The notes: a model not told the origin generated them from the sequence alone. DNA of 40,851 nucleotides from Cellvibrionaceae bacterium (GCA_028281575.1 JANQJP010000029.1:1-40851), one strand, 5' to 3'; positions 15,735 to 25,502 are shown, numbered from the stretch's first letter. Numbers and translations: made by a program.

Positions 15735-18635
15735 CTATTGGAAATTAATTTTAAATGACGCCTGGACCCAACGGCCATTTTTTTCAAATTCTCGCAAGCG
15801 CGTTTCGCCAGTACCCACAAAGGTCGTTTTCTCTTCGTCGGTAATATTTCTTACGAGAAGCTCCAATTCATAAGTGTCACTAAACTGGTAGATGGCCTTA
15901 AGATCAATATTTTCACGCACACCTTCGACTTCATCCAAGAATGTATCGTCATACCCGGCGATAAAACTATCCGTGCGTTTATAAGCAATCTGGGTATACA
16001 ACTTATCGCGCGAATAACTAAGCGCCAGATTTCCAGTGCTGTCCGCCTGCCCTTCCAGTGGAAGCTTGGTTTCACCACCGGTACGTGCATCGGCACCTTC
16101 TGAGGGGAACTCGACTTCGGAATCGACAATCGTGTAGTTAAAATCAACACCGATACCGGACTCAAATTGTTTTGTCCAACTAAACTCAAAGCCGTCAATA
16201 GAACCTTTTTCCAAATTGATAGGACGCTCTAATTCGATGTTGCCGGTAAAGCCATCGAACGAACTCAATCTATCTGTCTGCTCGGAAATAAAGTTTTCAA
16301 TATCTTTGGTGAAGTAACCAATGCTAAAGGCACCGTATTTGTCTGAGTACCAATCGAGACTGATATCAATATTTTCCGATTCAAAAGGAAGTAGTTGAGG
16401 GTTGCCCTGTTCGATTTCGATAACATCGTCGGCAGTGCCAATCGTATCATCGTCACCTTCGTCAAGATCAACTTCACGCGCGGGCGCTAGATCATTGAAG
16501 TTTGGCCGTCTTATCGAGTTAGTCCAGGCCGTTCGGAAAACTAACTCGTCGGAAATATCCCAGCGAAAATGCAATGCGGGGAAGGTATCGTTGTAATCGC
16601 TTTCAAAACTCTGACGAACAGGATCTTCTGAGCCGCCGGGAAGATCTTCATTAATGACACTGTAACCATCAATGCTTAACTCTGTTTCCTCTACGCGAAC
16701 ACCTGCCAAGATAGCAAAGTCACTCCAGGAATACGTGCCCTGAATGTAATAACCGAGTACATCTACCGAGGCATCGTAGTCGTCGAGCAAGTCGTCTTCT
16801 GGGTCGGTGTCATCGTCCAGGTCAGAACGCGCACGAATTTCACTAAAAGTTGAACCGGGAATACGCGGACCAAAGCGGTAAATATCGTCAACGATATTAC
16901 CTATCTCGTCACCCGCAAAATCTGCCAGCGTTAAACCTGCATCTTCTGCGCTAAATTCCAAATCATTTTCATCATTGCGACGCTCCCGCGTTGTTAGACG
17001 AAAACCAAATTGTACATCCAGTTTTTTATCACCACCGAACTCCAGGAATCGCGTTACATCGGCAGACAAGGTGTCTACATCATCAAATCTAAAGTTTTGA
17101 CGATCGCGAATTCTGCGAAAGCCATACGACGCAGGATCAAAGGCACCCGAGCCAGCACCATGAGTAATTCGAGGTGTAAGTACCGAACCGCTACTGGTGT
17201 AGGTGGCATCAAAGTCAGGCTGATCCGTATCTGAAGATCCCTGTCTAAACTCAACCACTTCACGCTTGCGCAGCTCCTCAGTTTCGCTTCTACCCCACTG
17301 ATATTTAAACTCCCAATCATCGAGTAAGGTTTCACCGCCTATTGCAAAGACAGTAAATTTCTGCGGTGTGAAGTCGAGCTGCTGATCGCGGAAAAGACGA
17401 TCCATCTCAATAAAATTCGCGTCCTGAACAGTGCGGCTGCCGTCGCCAGCATCCACAACGGTGACATCTTCAACTGTATCCGCGCGACCAAAGGTTGTCA
17501 CAAAACGATGACGCCACTCAGTCTCGTCAAATTCGTTAATAGATGCAGACGTGTATAGGCGCGTAGACTCCACGGGCTTCCATTCAAATACGGTGGAGAA
17601 ACCCTGGTTTTCACGCTCCACCTCCATATTGCGCAATTCGGTCTCTTCAACCGAGAATTGGTTATCAATATCGTCACCATCATTATCGACATCTTCCCAA
17701 CCATCAGTTTCGATCGTTTCGGCCTTGATATCGCGCTTATCGTATTGCGCTGTAATCGTAATTCCAAATTGGTCGTTGTTGCCGAAGGTCTGTGAATGCA
17801 AGCCGTTTAAGCCCTGGCGGTTGCCACTGTCGAGTTCGGTTTGACCGAGGGAAAACTTGAGGAAAGTACGTGGGTCCGAACCAAATGCTGTAGGGAAAGA
17901 TAAATTAATTTCGCCGCCAATGGAGTTAGCGTCTTGCGCGGGTGTGGCCGATTTGGTTACCTCAATTTTGGCGAGCTGTGAAGCGGGAAATACGTCGAGC
18001 GGCACACCGAGGCCGTTACTTTCAGGACTACCCAGGCTCAAACCGTTAAGCTTCACACGGTTAAAACTGCTAGGAGCACCGCGGATAGAGACGAAGCGTC
18101 CTTCACCGCGATCATTATCAACATGAACGCCGGTCAAACGCTGTAACGCTTCAGCGGCATTAAAATCCGGGAACTGACCAATTTTTTCTGCGAGAACAAC
18201 GCTCTTTTTCCCGACAAATGCGCGCTCAGCGTTCAATGCAAGTGTCCGATCACCAATGACAACCAGGTCTTCCTCCTCGAGCACAAGACCTTCGCCCAGA
18301 GTCGCACTCAATTCGACAGACTCACCGGGGGCAACGGCGACGTCTTTTACGAGATCGTCGAAACCAAAGTATTTAAATTCTAATTTGTACTCGCCTGGTT
18401 CAACCCCGCGCAAGGCGAAGCGACCATTACTGTCTGTGTAGGCTTCGATATCTGTACCCTGAATGCGTACTAACACCCCTTCCACAAACCCGGAGCCACT
18501 ACGCGTCACAACACCGGCAATACGTCCGTCATCCTGAGCGATTGCCGCCGCCGAAAAAATGGCGCTAAAGAAAAAAACGAAACCCAGCAGCGCACCGGAA
18601 ATTAATCCAGTGCTACGTTCCTTAAACACGTTCAT
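15735..18635 (-). CDS. TonB-dependent receptor with carboxypeptidase-regulatory-like N-domain
   Basis: The frame gives 966 residues. The signal peptide is about residues 1-33. Residues about 36-112 are a CarboxypepD_reg-like/beta-sandwich domain (GRIAGVVTRSGSGFVEGVLV). The plug is about 125-250 (LQRLTGVHVDNDRGEGRFVS, then IEVTKSATPAQDANSIGGEI) and a 22-strand barrel fills the rest, very rich in Asp/Glu in the loops. The C-terminus is KINFQ rather than ending in Phe. The minus-strand AGGGGG ribosome binding site is good. It is an outer-membrane active transporter, powered through TonB; the ligand is unknown, but the co-operon genes suggest peptides or amino-acid conjugates. Tandem TGACAnnTGTCA operators lie 78-137 bases upstream. 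Confidence 0.92.
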   Translation of the reverse strand: MNVFKERSTGLISGALLGFVFFFSAIFSAAAIAQDDGRIAGVVTRSGSGFVEGVLVRIQGTDIEAYTDSNGRFALRGVEPGEYKLEFKYFGFDDLVKDVAVAPGESVELSATLGEGLVLEEEDLVVIGDRTLALNAERAFVGKKSVVLAEKIGQFPDFNAAEALQRLTGVHVDNDRGEGRFVSIRGAPSSFNRVKLNGLSLGSPESNGLGVPLDVFPASQLAKIEVTKSATPAQDANSIGGEINLSFPTAFGSDPRTFLKFSLGQTELDSGNRQGLNGLHSQTFGNNDQFGITITAQYDKRDIKAETIETDGWEDVDNDGDDIDNQFSVEETELRNMEVERENQGFSTVFEWKPVESTRLYTSASINEFDETEWRHRFVTTFGRADTVEDVTVVDAGDGSRTVQDANFIEMDRLFRDQQLDFTPQKFTVFAIGGETLLDDWEFKYQWGRSETEELRKREVVEFRQGSSDTDQPDFDATYTSSGSVLTPRITHGAGSGAFDPASYGFRRIRDRQNFRFDDVDTLSADVTRFLEFGGDKKLDVQFGFRLTTRERRNDENDLEFSAEDAGLTLADFAGDEIGNIVDDIYRFGPRIPGSTFSEIRARSDLDDDTDPEDDLLDDYDASVDVLGYYIQGTYSWSDFAILAGVRVEETELSIDGYSVINEDLPGGSEDPVRQSFESDYNDTFPALHFRWDISDELVFRTAWTNSIRRPNFNDLAPAREVDLDEGDDDTIGTADDVIEIEQGNPQLLPFESENIDISLDWYSDKYGAFSIGYFTKDIENFISEQTDRLSSFDGFTGNIELERPINLEKGSIDGFEFSWTKQFESGIGVDFNYTIVDSEVEFPSEGADARTGGETKLPLEGQADSTGNLALSYSRDKLYTQIAYKRTDSFIAGYDDTFLDEVEGVRENIDLKAIYQFSDTYELELLVRNITDEEKTTFVGTGETRLREFEKNGRWVQASFKINFQ

Positions 18636-18712
18636 TGGTTCTGCCCCCTAATGTTTTTGTTGTTCTAATTTGTTGATCTCGGTGAATGAAGTTATACTGG
18701 CAAGATCAAATG

Positions 18713-18772
18713 GCACACATGTCAACAATTCCTGACAGATGTCAAGTCTATGAACAAACCTGACACGTGTCA
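18713..18772. promoter_or_regulatory. Three tandem TGACAnnTGTCA operator sites
   Basis: Site A is GCACA-CA-TGTCA (18713-18724, one half weak), site B TGACA-GA-TGTCA (18733-18744), site C TGACA-CG-TGTCA (18761-18772, a perfect palindrome). Their centres are 20 and 28 bases apart. The same motif recurs once at 19677-19688 before aspA. The regulator encoded at 19016, between the two promoters, is the obvious binder. The remaining DNA (18773-19015) holds TATAAT 18959-18964, a possible -10 for the TetR gene, and nothing else I can support. Confidence 0.7.
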
Positions 18773-19015
18773 ACAAACGAATTATCCGAAAACCAGACAT
18801 CTATATTTTTTATTTTTGTAATAAAACATACCTTTTAAAACTTTTGGTTGTATGCTTTCGTCGATAAAGCGCATTTCGTACCAGCTGCATGCAACAAAAG
18901 TGTGCAATGGACAGCAAAATGCTCATTGATGAGAAAGGAATTTTTAGCTTAATCGACTTATAATAGTGTTTTTGGATAATAAGCTTTTAAGAGAGCGGTT
19001 TACTTAAACGTGAAT

Positions 19016-19630
19016 ATGAAGAAAATACCTCTGCAACAGCGGAGCATTGATCGACTAGCTGATATTCTGTGCGCGGCGGAAGAGCTGATAGAGGAAATGC
19101 CTCTAGAAGACATTCAACCAACGATGATTGCCAAGCGCGCGGATGTCACTCGCACCTCGCTCTACCACTTCTTCCCCTCTAAATACGATATATTCGATGC
19201 CCTGGCATCCAAGTATCACGAGGAGTTACAAGCGCGTATTGTTCAGTATTTTGACCCGTCGCAAAGCACGGATTATCGTTCTGCCTGGTCTGGTGTCTCT
19301 CACGTATTTTCAGATTTCTTCAATAAAAACCCTGCGGCAGCAACACTTTTGCTGGGGCGTAAAGCCTCTCGTCAGATCCGTTATACAGATTCGTCCAGCA
19401 GTAACGTATTTGCTAAAGACCTGACAAATTTAATGTGTAGCTATACCGACCTGCAGAAGTATCCAATGAAAGAACCCTCGGCCCGAGACGTATTTCAGAC
19501 CATCCTCGAAATGCTTACCGCGACCTTCGCCTTGGGCATGCGCAACGAGGGACGCATCAGCAAAAAAACACGCGAGCGCGCTAAAGACGCCACCCTGGCC
19601 TATTTAAATAGCTGCATCAGTTCGGACTGA
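19016..19630 (+). CDS. TetR-family transcriptional regulator
   Basis: The frame gives 204 residues from ATG 19016; GTG 19010 is an alternative two codons upstream. Residues about 8-60 are the TetR DNA-binding domain (RLADILCAAEELIEEMPLED then MIAKRADVTRTSLYHFFPSKYDIF), with the usual recognition helix TRTSLYHFFPSKYD. The rest is the helical ligand-binding and dimer domain, with no recognisable ligand type. It is placed between the receptor operon and aspA, each preceded by TGACAnnTGTCA. I infer that it represses both and is released by a metabolite of the pathway. Confidence 0.9.
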   Translation: MKKIPLQQRSIDRLADILCAAEELIEEMPLEDIQPTMIAKRADVTRTSLYHFFPSKYDIFDALASKYHEELQARIVQYFDPSQSTDYRSAWSGVSHVFSDFFNKNPAAATLLLGRKASRQIRYTDSSSSNVFAKDLTNLMCSYTDLQKYPMKEPSARDVFQTILEMLTATFALGMRNEGRISKKTRERAKDATLAYLNSCISSD

Positions 19631-19675
19631 TTCACTACCCAATTCCAGAACTTAAATCTATTTGCCAACCAAAAA

Positions 19676-19705
19676 TTGACACCTGTCATATTTTGACGCT
19701 ATGCT
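19676..19705 (+). promoter_or_regulatory. aspA promoter overlapped by a TGACAnnTGTCA operator
   Basis: The -35 is TTGACA (19676-19681), then an 18-bp spacer, then the -10 TATGCT (19700-19705). The operator TGACA-CC-TGTCA (19677-19688) covers the -35 hexamer, so a bound TetR protein would block the promoter. aspA starts 37 bases downstream. Confidence 0.65.
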
Positions 19706-19742
19706 GACGCCACTTTTACTCACTGTGGCGTGAACAATTGCT

Positions 19743-21143
19743 ATGAGTTATCGGGTGGAGCATGACAGTCTGGGCGAACGCCATGTCCCAGAAAACGCCT
19801 ATTACGGTATTCAATCACTTCGCGCTCATGATAATTTTCAGTTGAGCGGAATACCGCTGCATCATTTCCCCAATTTAATTGTTGCGCTAGCCACGGTGAA
19901 AAAAGCGTGCGCAACCACTAATGAAGTGCTGGGCCTGCTAGAGTCCCCCTTGCGGGCGGCAATATGCGACGCGTGCGATGAAATAATTGACGGTAAACTC
20001 CACCACGAGTTTAAAGTGGATATGCTGCAAGGTGGTGCCGGTACTTCGACTAATATGAATGCCAACGAGGTTATCGCCAATAGAGCTCTGGAGTTGATGG
20101 GACACCAGAAGGGCGACTACAAAAAACTCCACCCGAACAATCATGTGAATTTGTCGCAATCGACCAATGACGTCTATCCAACAACAATCCGTCTCGCCGT
20201 ACTGCTCAGCTACCCGCCGCTTCTCAGCGCGCTGACAGATATATGCGCGACGCTCGATACCAAAGCCAAAGAGTTCGCGAGGGTAATAAAACTAGGCCGG
20301 ACGCAATTACAAGATGCGGTGCCGATGACGCTCGGCCAAGAATTTAATGCCTGCAAAACAACACTGACCGAAGACATCAGACGCCTTGAGGAAGTCGCAG
20401 CCCTATTTAAAGAAATAAATCTCGGCGCAACAGCGATTGGAACAGGCATTAACAGTCATCCGAGTTATGCTGCCACTGTCGTCGAAACACTATCCAGCAT
20501 AAGTGATATTGATTTCGTGCTTTCTCCCGATTTAATCGAGGCAACGTCCGATACCGGCGTTTTTGTGACACTATCCAGTACCTTGCGCAGGGTGGCTATA
20601 AAGGTTTCTAAATTTTGCAATGACTTGCGTTTGCTCGCAAGCGGACCCAAGGGCGGTTTAAACGAAATTAATTTACCTAAAGTACAACCCGGGTCTTCAA
20701 TTATGCCCGGAAAAGTTAACCCGGTCATTCCAGAGGCAGTAAACCAGGTAGCGTATCATGTCATCGGCAATGACCTTTCAGTAACCATGTCCGCCGAAGC
20801 AGGCCAATTACAGTTAAATGCAATGGAACCTCTTATCGCGTTTAGCCTGCTGGATTCAATGCAGCTTATGACGCGCGCGCTTGTCATGTTAAACCAGCGC
20901 TGCCTTTCCGGCATCACCGCAAATATAGATAACTGCCTCGAGACCCTCACAGCGAGCCACGCGCTCGTGACGGCCTTATCTCCCTACCTGGGATATGAAA
21001 TGACAAGCGACATCGCACGTGAAGCGCATGAAAAAAAAATACCCATTCGGGAACTTGTACTTAAGAAGAAGCTTATGTGCAGCGAGCAGCTCGACGATAT
21101 ATTAAACCCGTGGAACAATATTCGACCACGCCAAATTATTTAA
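19743..21143 (+). CDS. aspA: Aspartate ammonia-lyase
   Basis: The frame gives 466 residues, the usual aspartase length. It catalyses L-aspartate to fumarate plus ammonia in the cytoplasm. The fumarase/aspartase signature is GSSIMPGKVN (residues 317-326), with Ser319 the catalytic base on the mobile loop. The stretches GLNEINLPKVQPGSS, HVIGNDLSVTMSAEAGQLQL and NAMEPLI are those of aspartase rather than class II fumarase. Also present are GGAGTSTNMNANEVIANRA and HPNNHVNLSQSTNDVYPT. There is no strong ribosome binding site. Its neighbours suggest it is used for amino-acid catabolism. Confidence 0.9.
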   Translation: MSYRVEHDSLGERHVPENAYYGIQSLRAHDNFQLSGIPLHHFPNLIVALATVKKACATTNEVLGLLESPLRAAICDACDEIIDGKLHHEFKVDMLQGGAGTSTNMNANEVIANRALELMGHQKGDYKKLHPNNHVNLSQSTNDVYPTTIRLAVLLSYPPLLSALTDICATLDTKAKEFARVIKLGRTQLQDAVPMTLGQEFNACKTTLTEDIRRLEEVAALFKEINLGATAIGTGINSHPSYAATVVETLSSISDIDFVLSPDLIEATSDTGVFVTLSSTLRRVAIKVSKFCNDLRLLASGPKGGLNEINLPKVQPGSSIMPGKVNPVIPEAVNQVAYHVIGNDLSVTMSAEAGQLQLNAMEPLIAFSLLDSMQLMTRALVMLNQRCLSGITANIDNCLETLTASHALVTALSPYLGYEMTSDIAREAHEKKIPIRELVLKKKLMCSEQLDDILNPWNNIRPRQII

Positions 21144-21169
21144 AATACTATGTATAAATTGGGGGCAGA

Positions 21170-22780
21170 ATGCAAATAAAACGAATACATAAAAACGTAA
21201 TAGCAACCATTGTCTTTTTTTCCGCATTGCTACTTATACTGTCGGGCTGCTCCGAAGAAAAAAAAGCAGAAGAGCAAGTCCAAATCATAGAATCAACACC
21301 CACTAGTAGAGTTCAGTTTTTTGACGATTTTTACCAACACACATTAATCCGTGGAGCACATATTATCCCCGAACATACGCCGATCAAGTGGCAGGGACTT
21401 AAAGCGGAAAGTTTTGCTAAAGAAGTAGAGCGATTACAGCTAAGAGATGAATTTGCTGCGGCAGATGATCAAACAAAATTACTTCGCGCTATTCTGAAAC
21501 TGAGCAATGCGCGCAAGGACAGACATCTTCGACCAGCCGGCATCTTAAAAGGTACGCGCAGCTATGCCCCATTAAAACTGTATCCAGATTTTAGTGATAT
21601 GCATAAACCTTTTTTCTATGTAGCAAATTTATCAGAAGGCGCGAGTAAACTAGGTATTAATACCGGTGACAAACTGATACGTATTAACGACATCGCTGTA
21701 GAGGATTACATCGAAAAACTCGACCCTTATTTACATTATTCCACAGAACTGCACCGCGACGCTAAATCACTTCCCACCTATCTCTCTGCAAAAAACTCAA
21801 TCTATGGGCCGGAATTATATGCCGCAGACAACAAAGTCCATTATCAGTTTGAGAAAGCAAGCGATGGCAGTCGCTATCAAGCAACACTTTCATACAGCTA
21901 CGATGACTTACGCAATATAGATTGGGTCCACGATTTAGTCCTTGAACGTAACAGAAAAGAAAAGCCGGAAGACGAAGCATTTTACGAAGCGATGTACGCG
22001 AACCACGGTTTTCGCCAGGTTGCAGATAATCGCACCGCATTTGCATTCTACGTTAACGATGAACAAAAGCTCGCGCTAGTCGAATGGTATCACTTTGTCG
22101 ATACAGATAAGGCAATTAAACAGCTGCTCGATGCCGCAGAAGCCAATAATGCATTGGACTACAACCTTATTTTGGATATGACGCATAGCCGCGGTGGTGG
22201 TAGAAGTCAGCTCCTATTACAAGTATTAGCCGCTGAGCCCTTTAAAATGACCTTTGGCAATGTCCGTGTAGATGATGTCGACTTTGTAAGAAAAAGTGTT
22301 AAGCAACATTCACAAGAGGTTCAAGACTGGGTCTTGGATGCCATCGCCAAAGGCCGTTCGTTTACGACAAATGAACCATTTAAACTGGTCGAATTTCCCG
22401 CCGGTCACGACGGCGTAATGCAACCCGCACAACGTCGTTTCACCGGGCAAAAAGTCGCATTGTTTTTTACTTGGGGTGGGTCCAATCTGGATCAATTTGC
22501 CAGCATGATCGCCGACAATCCCCAGGTGGATATTCTCACTATGGGTATGCCAACCGGCGGTTACAGCAATACCTGGGAGTGGGCGGAGGATATGGATGTA
22601 CCGGGCATCGGTCCAATGGAATTCGAATGGGACATCGGTCATACCGTGCGTCCAAACGGTGAAGTACTCGAAGGCAACCCGGCGATCCCCAAGAAAATAG
22701 TGCCATTCACACGTGAAAATTATCGGCGTTATTTTTCCGACCTCATCGCCAGCGCTGCCGACTTACTTGCCGAAAAATAA
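21170..22780 (+). CDS. S41-like peptidase lipoprotein with PDZ-type region
   Basis: The frame gives 536 residues. GGGGGC lies just before the ATG and the gene starts 26 bases after aspA. A lipoprotein signal ends LLILSGC (Cys at about 27). A PDZ-like segment contains SEGASKLGINTGDKLIRIND. The C-terminal half has the S41 core: LILDMTHSRGGGRSQLLLQV for the usual DLR.N.GG strand, and FFTWGGSNLDQFASMIADN, where the Ser should be the nucleophile in place of the usual SAAE context. The catalytic set is atypical, so activity is inferred from fold only. Position suggests hydrolysis of the imported ligand in the periplasm. Confidence 0.75.
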   Translation: MQIKRIHKNVIATIVFFSALLLILSGCSEEKKAEEQVQIIESTPTSRVQFFDDFYQHTLIRGAHIIPEHTPIKWQGLKAESFAKEVERLQLRDEFAAADDQTKLLRAILKLSNARKDRHLRPAGILKGTRSYAPLKLYPDFSDMHKPFFYVANLSEGASKLGINTGDKLIRINDIAVEDYIEKLDPYLHYSTELHRDAKSLPTYLSAKNSIYGPELYAADNKVHYQFEKASDGSRYQATLSYSYDDLRNIDWVHDLVLERNRKEKPEDEAFYEAMYANHGFRQVADNRTAFAFYVNDEQKLALVEWYHFVDTDKAIKQLLDAAEANNALDYNLILDMTHSRGGGRSQLLLQVLAAEPFKMTFGNVRVDDVDFVRKSVKQHSQEVQDWVLDAIAKGRSFTTNEPFKLVEFPAGHDGVMQPAQRRFTGQKVALFFTWGGSNLDQFASMIADNPQVDILTMGMPTGGYSNTWEWAEDMDVPGIGPMEFEWDIGHTVRPNGEVLEGNPAIPKKIVPFTRENYRRYFSDLIASAADLLAEK

Positions 22781-22820
22781 CGGCCGGCCGCTCATTAAAC
22801 AACATGCATAGAGATGCCAA

Positions 22821-24638
22821 ATGAAGCCTATCCAAACCCATCTGGTTTACATCGCTTTCATAATCGTATATGCATGTTCACTGCCCGCCTCCGCCAAGCA
22901 TGATACTGTTGAATATATTGTCGACATTACTCACCCTATCCATCACACGGCAGAAATTACCGCGAAATTTCCCAGAGTTGAAAATACCCGCTTTGAAGTG
23001 ACGCTTCCCGTCTGGCGCACGGCAAAATATAAAATTTTAAATTTTCCAAGTGGCGTATCGAACTTTAGGGCTTTTGGTGAAAATGGCGAAGCACTTGTCG
23101 CAGTAAAAACAAATAAAAACACCTGGAATATTGTGTTAGATGCGCCACAACAAGTGAGCATTAAATACACCTTGTTTGCGAATGAGCTACATCTAAGAAG
23201 CCGACATATCGACGATAGCCACGCCTACCTCGATGCCACCGCCAGTCTGATGTACGCAAAACCATTTAGACAACTACCGGTTACAGTTGAACTGAATGTT
23301 CCCAAGGAATGGCAGTCCCGCTCAGGCATGGAAAAAGCTAACGGCAAGCACCGCTTTAAAGCCCAAAATTATGACGTTCTCGCCAGCTCACCGATAGAAA
23401 CGGGAATACATAACTACCATGCATTTAATGCCGATGGCAAAGCCCATGAGCTTGTCGTTTGGGGGCAGGGAAATCAAAACGACAAAATGATTTTAGAGGA
23501 TATTAAAAAGTTCGTACCGGAGGCAAAAAAAATCTGGGGAGATTATCCGTTCGAACGTTATGTATGGATGATACACGCCGTTTCGCATAAAAAAGGGGCG
23601 ACGGAACATTTAAACTCGACAATTATTCAAAACAACCGCTACGAGTTCGCACCTAGAGACAAATATGTAAAATTTATTACGACCGCTTCACATGAATTTG
23701 TGCACACCTGGAATGTGAAAGCTTACTTGCCCCGAGGGATCTCCGAGTACGACTTTGACAAAGAGAATTACACAAGACTGTTATGGCTGGTCGAAGGCTC
23801 AACAAGTTATTTTGCGCCCCTATTACTTGTAAGAAGCGGCGTTATCGACGGAGAAGAATATCTGGACGAGTGGTCAAGCCGTATCGAAAGACACTTAAAA
23901 AGACCTGGAAGAAAAATACAATCACCCGCCGAAGCGAGCTTCGATGCCTGGTTAGACTATTCTGCTCACTGGAATCAGAATGCGAAAGTAAATATCTATA
24001 CCGAAGGCATGCTGGCCTCCCTGGTGTTGGACCTGGAAATACGAAAACAAACCGATTTTAAACGAGGCTACGAAGACGTTCACCGCTTGATGTACGAACG
24101 CTATCGCAGACCATCTACCTATACCGAAGCCGATGTTAAACAGCTCCTCAACGAAGTCGCGGGTACTGATCTCTCAACTTTATGGCAGGCACATATTAGC
24201 GGCACACAGACCATCCCCCTGGACGAACTATTAAACCGGGTAGGGCTGCAGATTACTTATGCGCCAGGCGAAGATGCAGATGAATTCCCACGCTGGCTTG
24301 GGGTAAGTTTGGAGCAAGATAGCAGCGAAGCAAAAATTGCCGTCGTCGAACGGAACAGCGCCGCCTGGCGCGCCGGCCTCACAACAGGCGATACCATTAT
24401 TGCCATAAATCAGCTGCGAGCAAATGCAAGCAATCTCGCCCAACTTATACGCGAACATAAACCTGGTAAAACCGTCACTATAAGCTTCTTCAGACAAGAC
24501 ACCTTGAGAAAAACAAAACTCAATATCGCTGCAAATGACAACGCAAAACTAAAAGTACTTCCGGTGGATAAGCCGAGCCAATCACAACAAGCCTTCTTCC
24601 AGGCCTGGGCGGGGATACCCTTACCGGTGATTGAATAA
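22821..24638 (+). CDS. M61-family glycyl aminopeptidase with C-terminal PDZ domain
   Basis: The frame gives 605 residues. GAGAT lies before the ATG. The signal peptide is about residues 1-25 (ending SLPASA). The N-terminal beta domain (about 30-205) is followed by a thermolysin-like metallopeptidase domain with HEFVH (His291, Glu292, His295) and the third zinc ligand Glu325 in WLVEGSTSYF. A PDZ domain follows (about 490-575: GVSLEQDSSEAKIAVVERNS, then AGLTTGDTIIAIN). M61 enzymes release N-terminal amino acids, often Gly or Ala. It is the last gene of the aspA arm and probably acts in the periplasm on the imported peptides. Confidence 0.9.
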   Translation: MKPIQTHLVYIAFIIVYACSLPASAKHDTVEYIVDITHPIHHTAEITAKFPRVENTRFEVTLPVWRTAKYKILNFPSGVSNFRAFGENGEALVAVKTNKNTWNIVLDAPQQVSIKYTLFANELHLRSRHIDDSHAYLDATASLMYAKPFRQLPVTVELNVPKEWQSRSGMEKANGKHRFKAQNYDVLASSPIETGIHNYHAFNADGKAHELVVWGQGNQNDKMILEDIKKFVPEAKKIWGDYPFERYVWMIHAVSHKKGATEHLNSTIIQNNRYEFAPRDKYVKFITTASHEFVHTWNVKAYLPRGISEYDFDKENYTRLLWLVEGSTSYFAPLLLVRSGVIDGEEYLDEWSSRIERHLKRPGRKIQSPAEASFDAWLDYSAHWNQNAKVNIYTEGMLASLVLDLEIRKQTDFKRGYEDVHRLMYERYRRPSTYTEADVKQLLNEVAGTDLSTLWQAHISGTQTIPLDELLNRVGLQITYAPGEDADEFPRWLGVSLEQDSSEAKIAVVERNSAAWRAGLTTGDTIIAINQLRANASNLAQLIREHKPGKTVTISFFRQDTLRKTKLNIAANDNAKLKVLPVDKPSQSQQAFFQAWAGIPLPVIE

Positions 24639-24824
24639 ACCTTCCCTCTCATATTTCCCCATAAACCTCATCGACGCTTTAGTCTGGCGCGAGAAAAAAA
24701 GCGCTATAAGATGATGCCCTCGTTGAGATTTTATTGCGTCTATGGTTAAGTATTTCGCGCTATATTGATACGATCCCTAAGCAGGACCGGTGCTATTTTC
24801 CCTGGTGGCAATGAGAACAATGAC

Positions 24825-25484
24825 ATGCGAAAACTATTGCTTTTGCTTTTCCCTATAGCAATTTTATCCGGCTGTGGCTCTAACGAGTACTATCGACAGA
24901 AATATGGCCCCGCAACCGATGACATTCCTACACCAACCAGGGCCGAATTTAAACTCGAAGAACAAGTTGAAGGACATACCTGCGGTTTTCACGCACTCTC
25001 TACAATTTACAAGGCATATAGCTTAGACCCAGCAGTTAAAAACCTTCGCTTTCGGCTCGGCGTTGATAAAGCGGCTATTCCTTTTGACAGTTCTAGTCTA
25101 GGCAGCCTTCACCCAGACATATTCAGGGTTGCAACACAAGACGGATTTAATCTTAGCCTGATTGATCCCGAATCAGGCAATACCGAACATGTGTGTCAAA
25201 TACTAGCAAATGACTATCCAATTCTGACACTTATCAAAAGGCGGGAAAACGGTAATCTTTATTGGATTGTATTGAGTTCTTGCCAGGACAATATGGTGAC
25301 AGTTTATGATTCTCTTTTTAAGGAAACTTATAAAGAGCCGCTCCCTGAATATATGAACAACAACATTTTGAGTATGATCGCACTTGAACCCTCGTATCCA
25401 AAAGAAGAAAACACCGTTTGGAAAAAGCATAGAGAAGGTATTGCAGAGGTGAACAGTGTCGCTAACAAAATAAGACAAAGATAG
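24825..25484 (+). CDS. C39-peptidase-like lipoprotein
   Basis: The frame gives 219 residues from ATG 24825; the frame is open from 24765 but the extra 20 residues are not leader-like. The lipobox is AILSGC (Cys17). Residues about 50-165 resemble the papain-like C39 fold: HTCGFHALSTIYKAYSLDP with Cys53 in the nucleophile position, and YWIVLSSCQDNMVTVYDS, where the family has H-F-V-V-L and D-P. Asp162 is kept but the His position is Tyr146, so proteolysis is doubtful. It is followed 18 bases later by the rhodanese gene. Confidence 0.65.
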   Translation: MRKLLLLLFPIAILSGCGSNEYYRQKYGPATDDIPTPTRAEFKLEEQVEGHTCGFHALSTIYKAYSLDPAVKNLRFRLGVDKAAIPFDSSSLGSLHPDIFRVATQDGFNLSLIDPESGNTEHVCQILANDYPILTLIKRRENGNLYWIVLSSCQDNMVTVYDSLFKETYKEPLPEYMNNNILSMIALEPSYPKEENTVWKKHREGIAEVNSVANKIRQR

Positions 25485-25502
25485 GAAAGTATAGGTACGA
25501 AC

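Noticed and set aside
16402-18441. Antisense + strand frames inside the first TonB receptor gene
   Set aside because: They are shadows of the strongly biased receptor codon pattern; the receptor reading frame is certain.
18908-18964. 18-codon ORF starting ATGGACAGC upstream of the TetR gene
   Set aside because: No ribosome binding site, it overlaps the probable -10, and no leader-peptide features.
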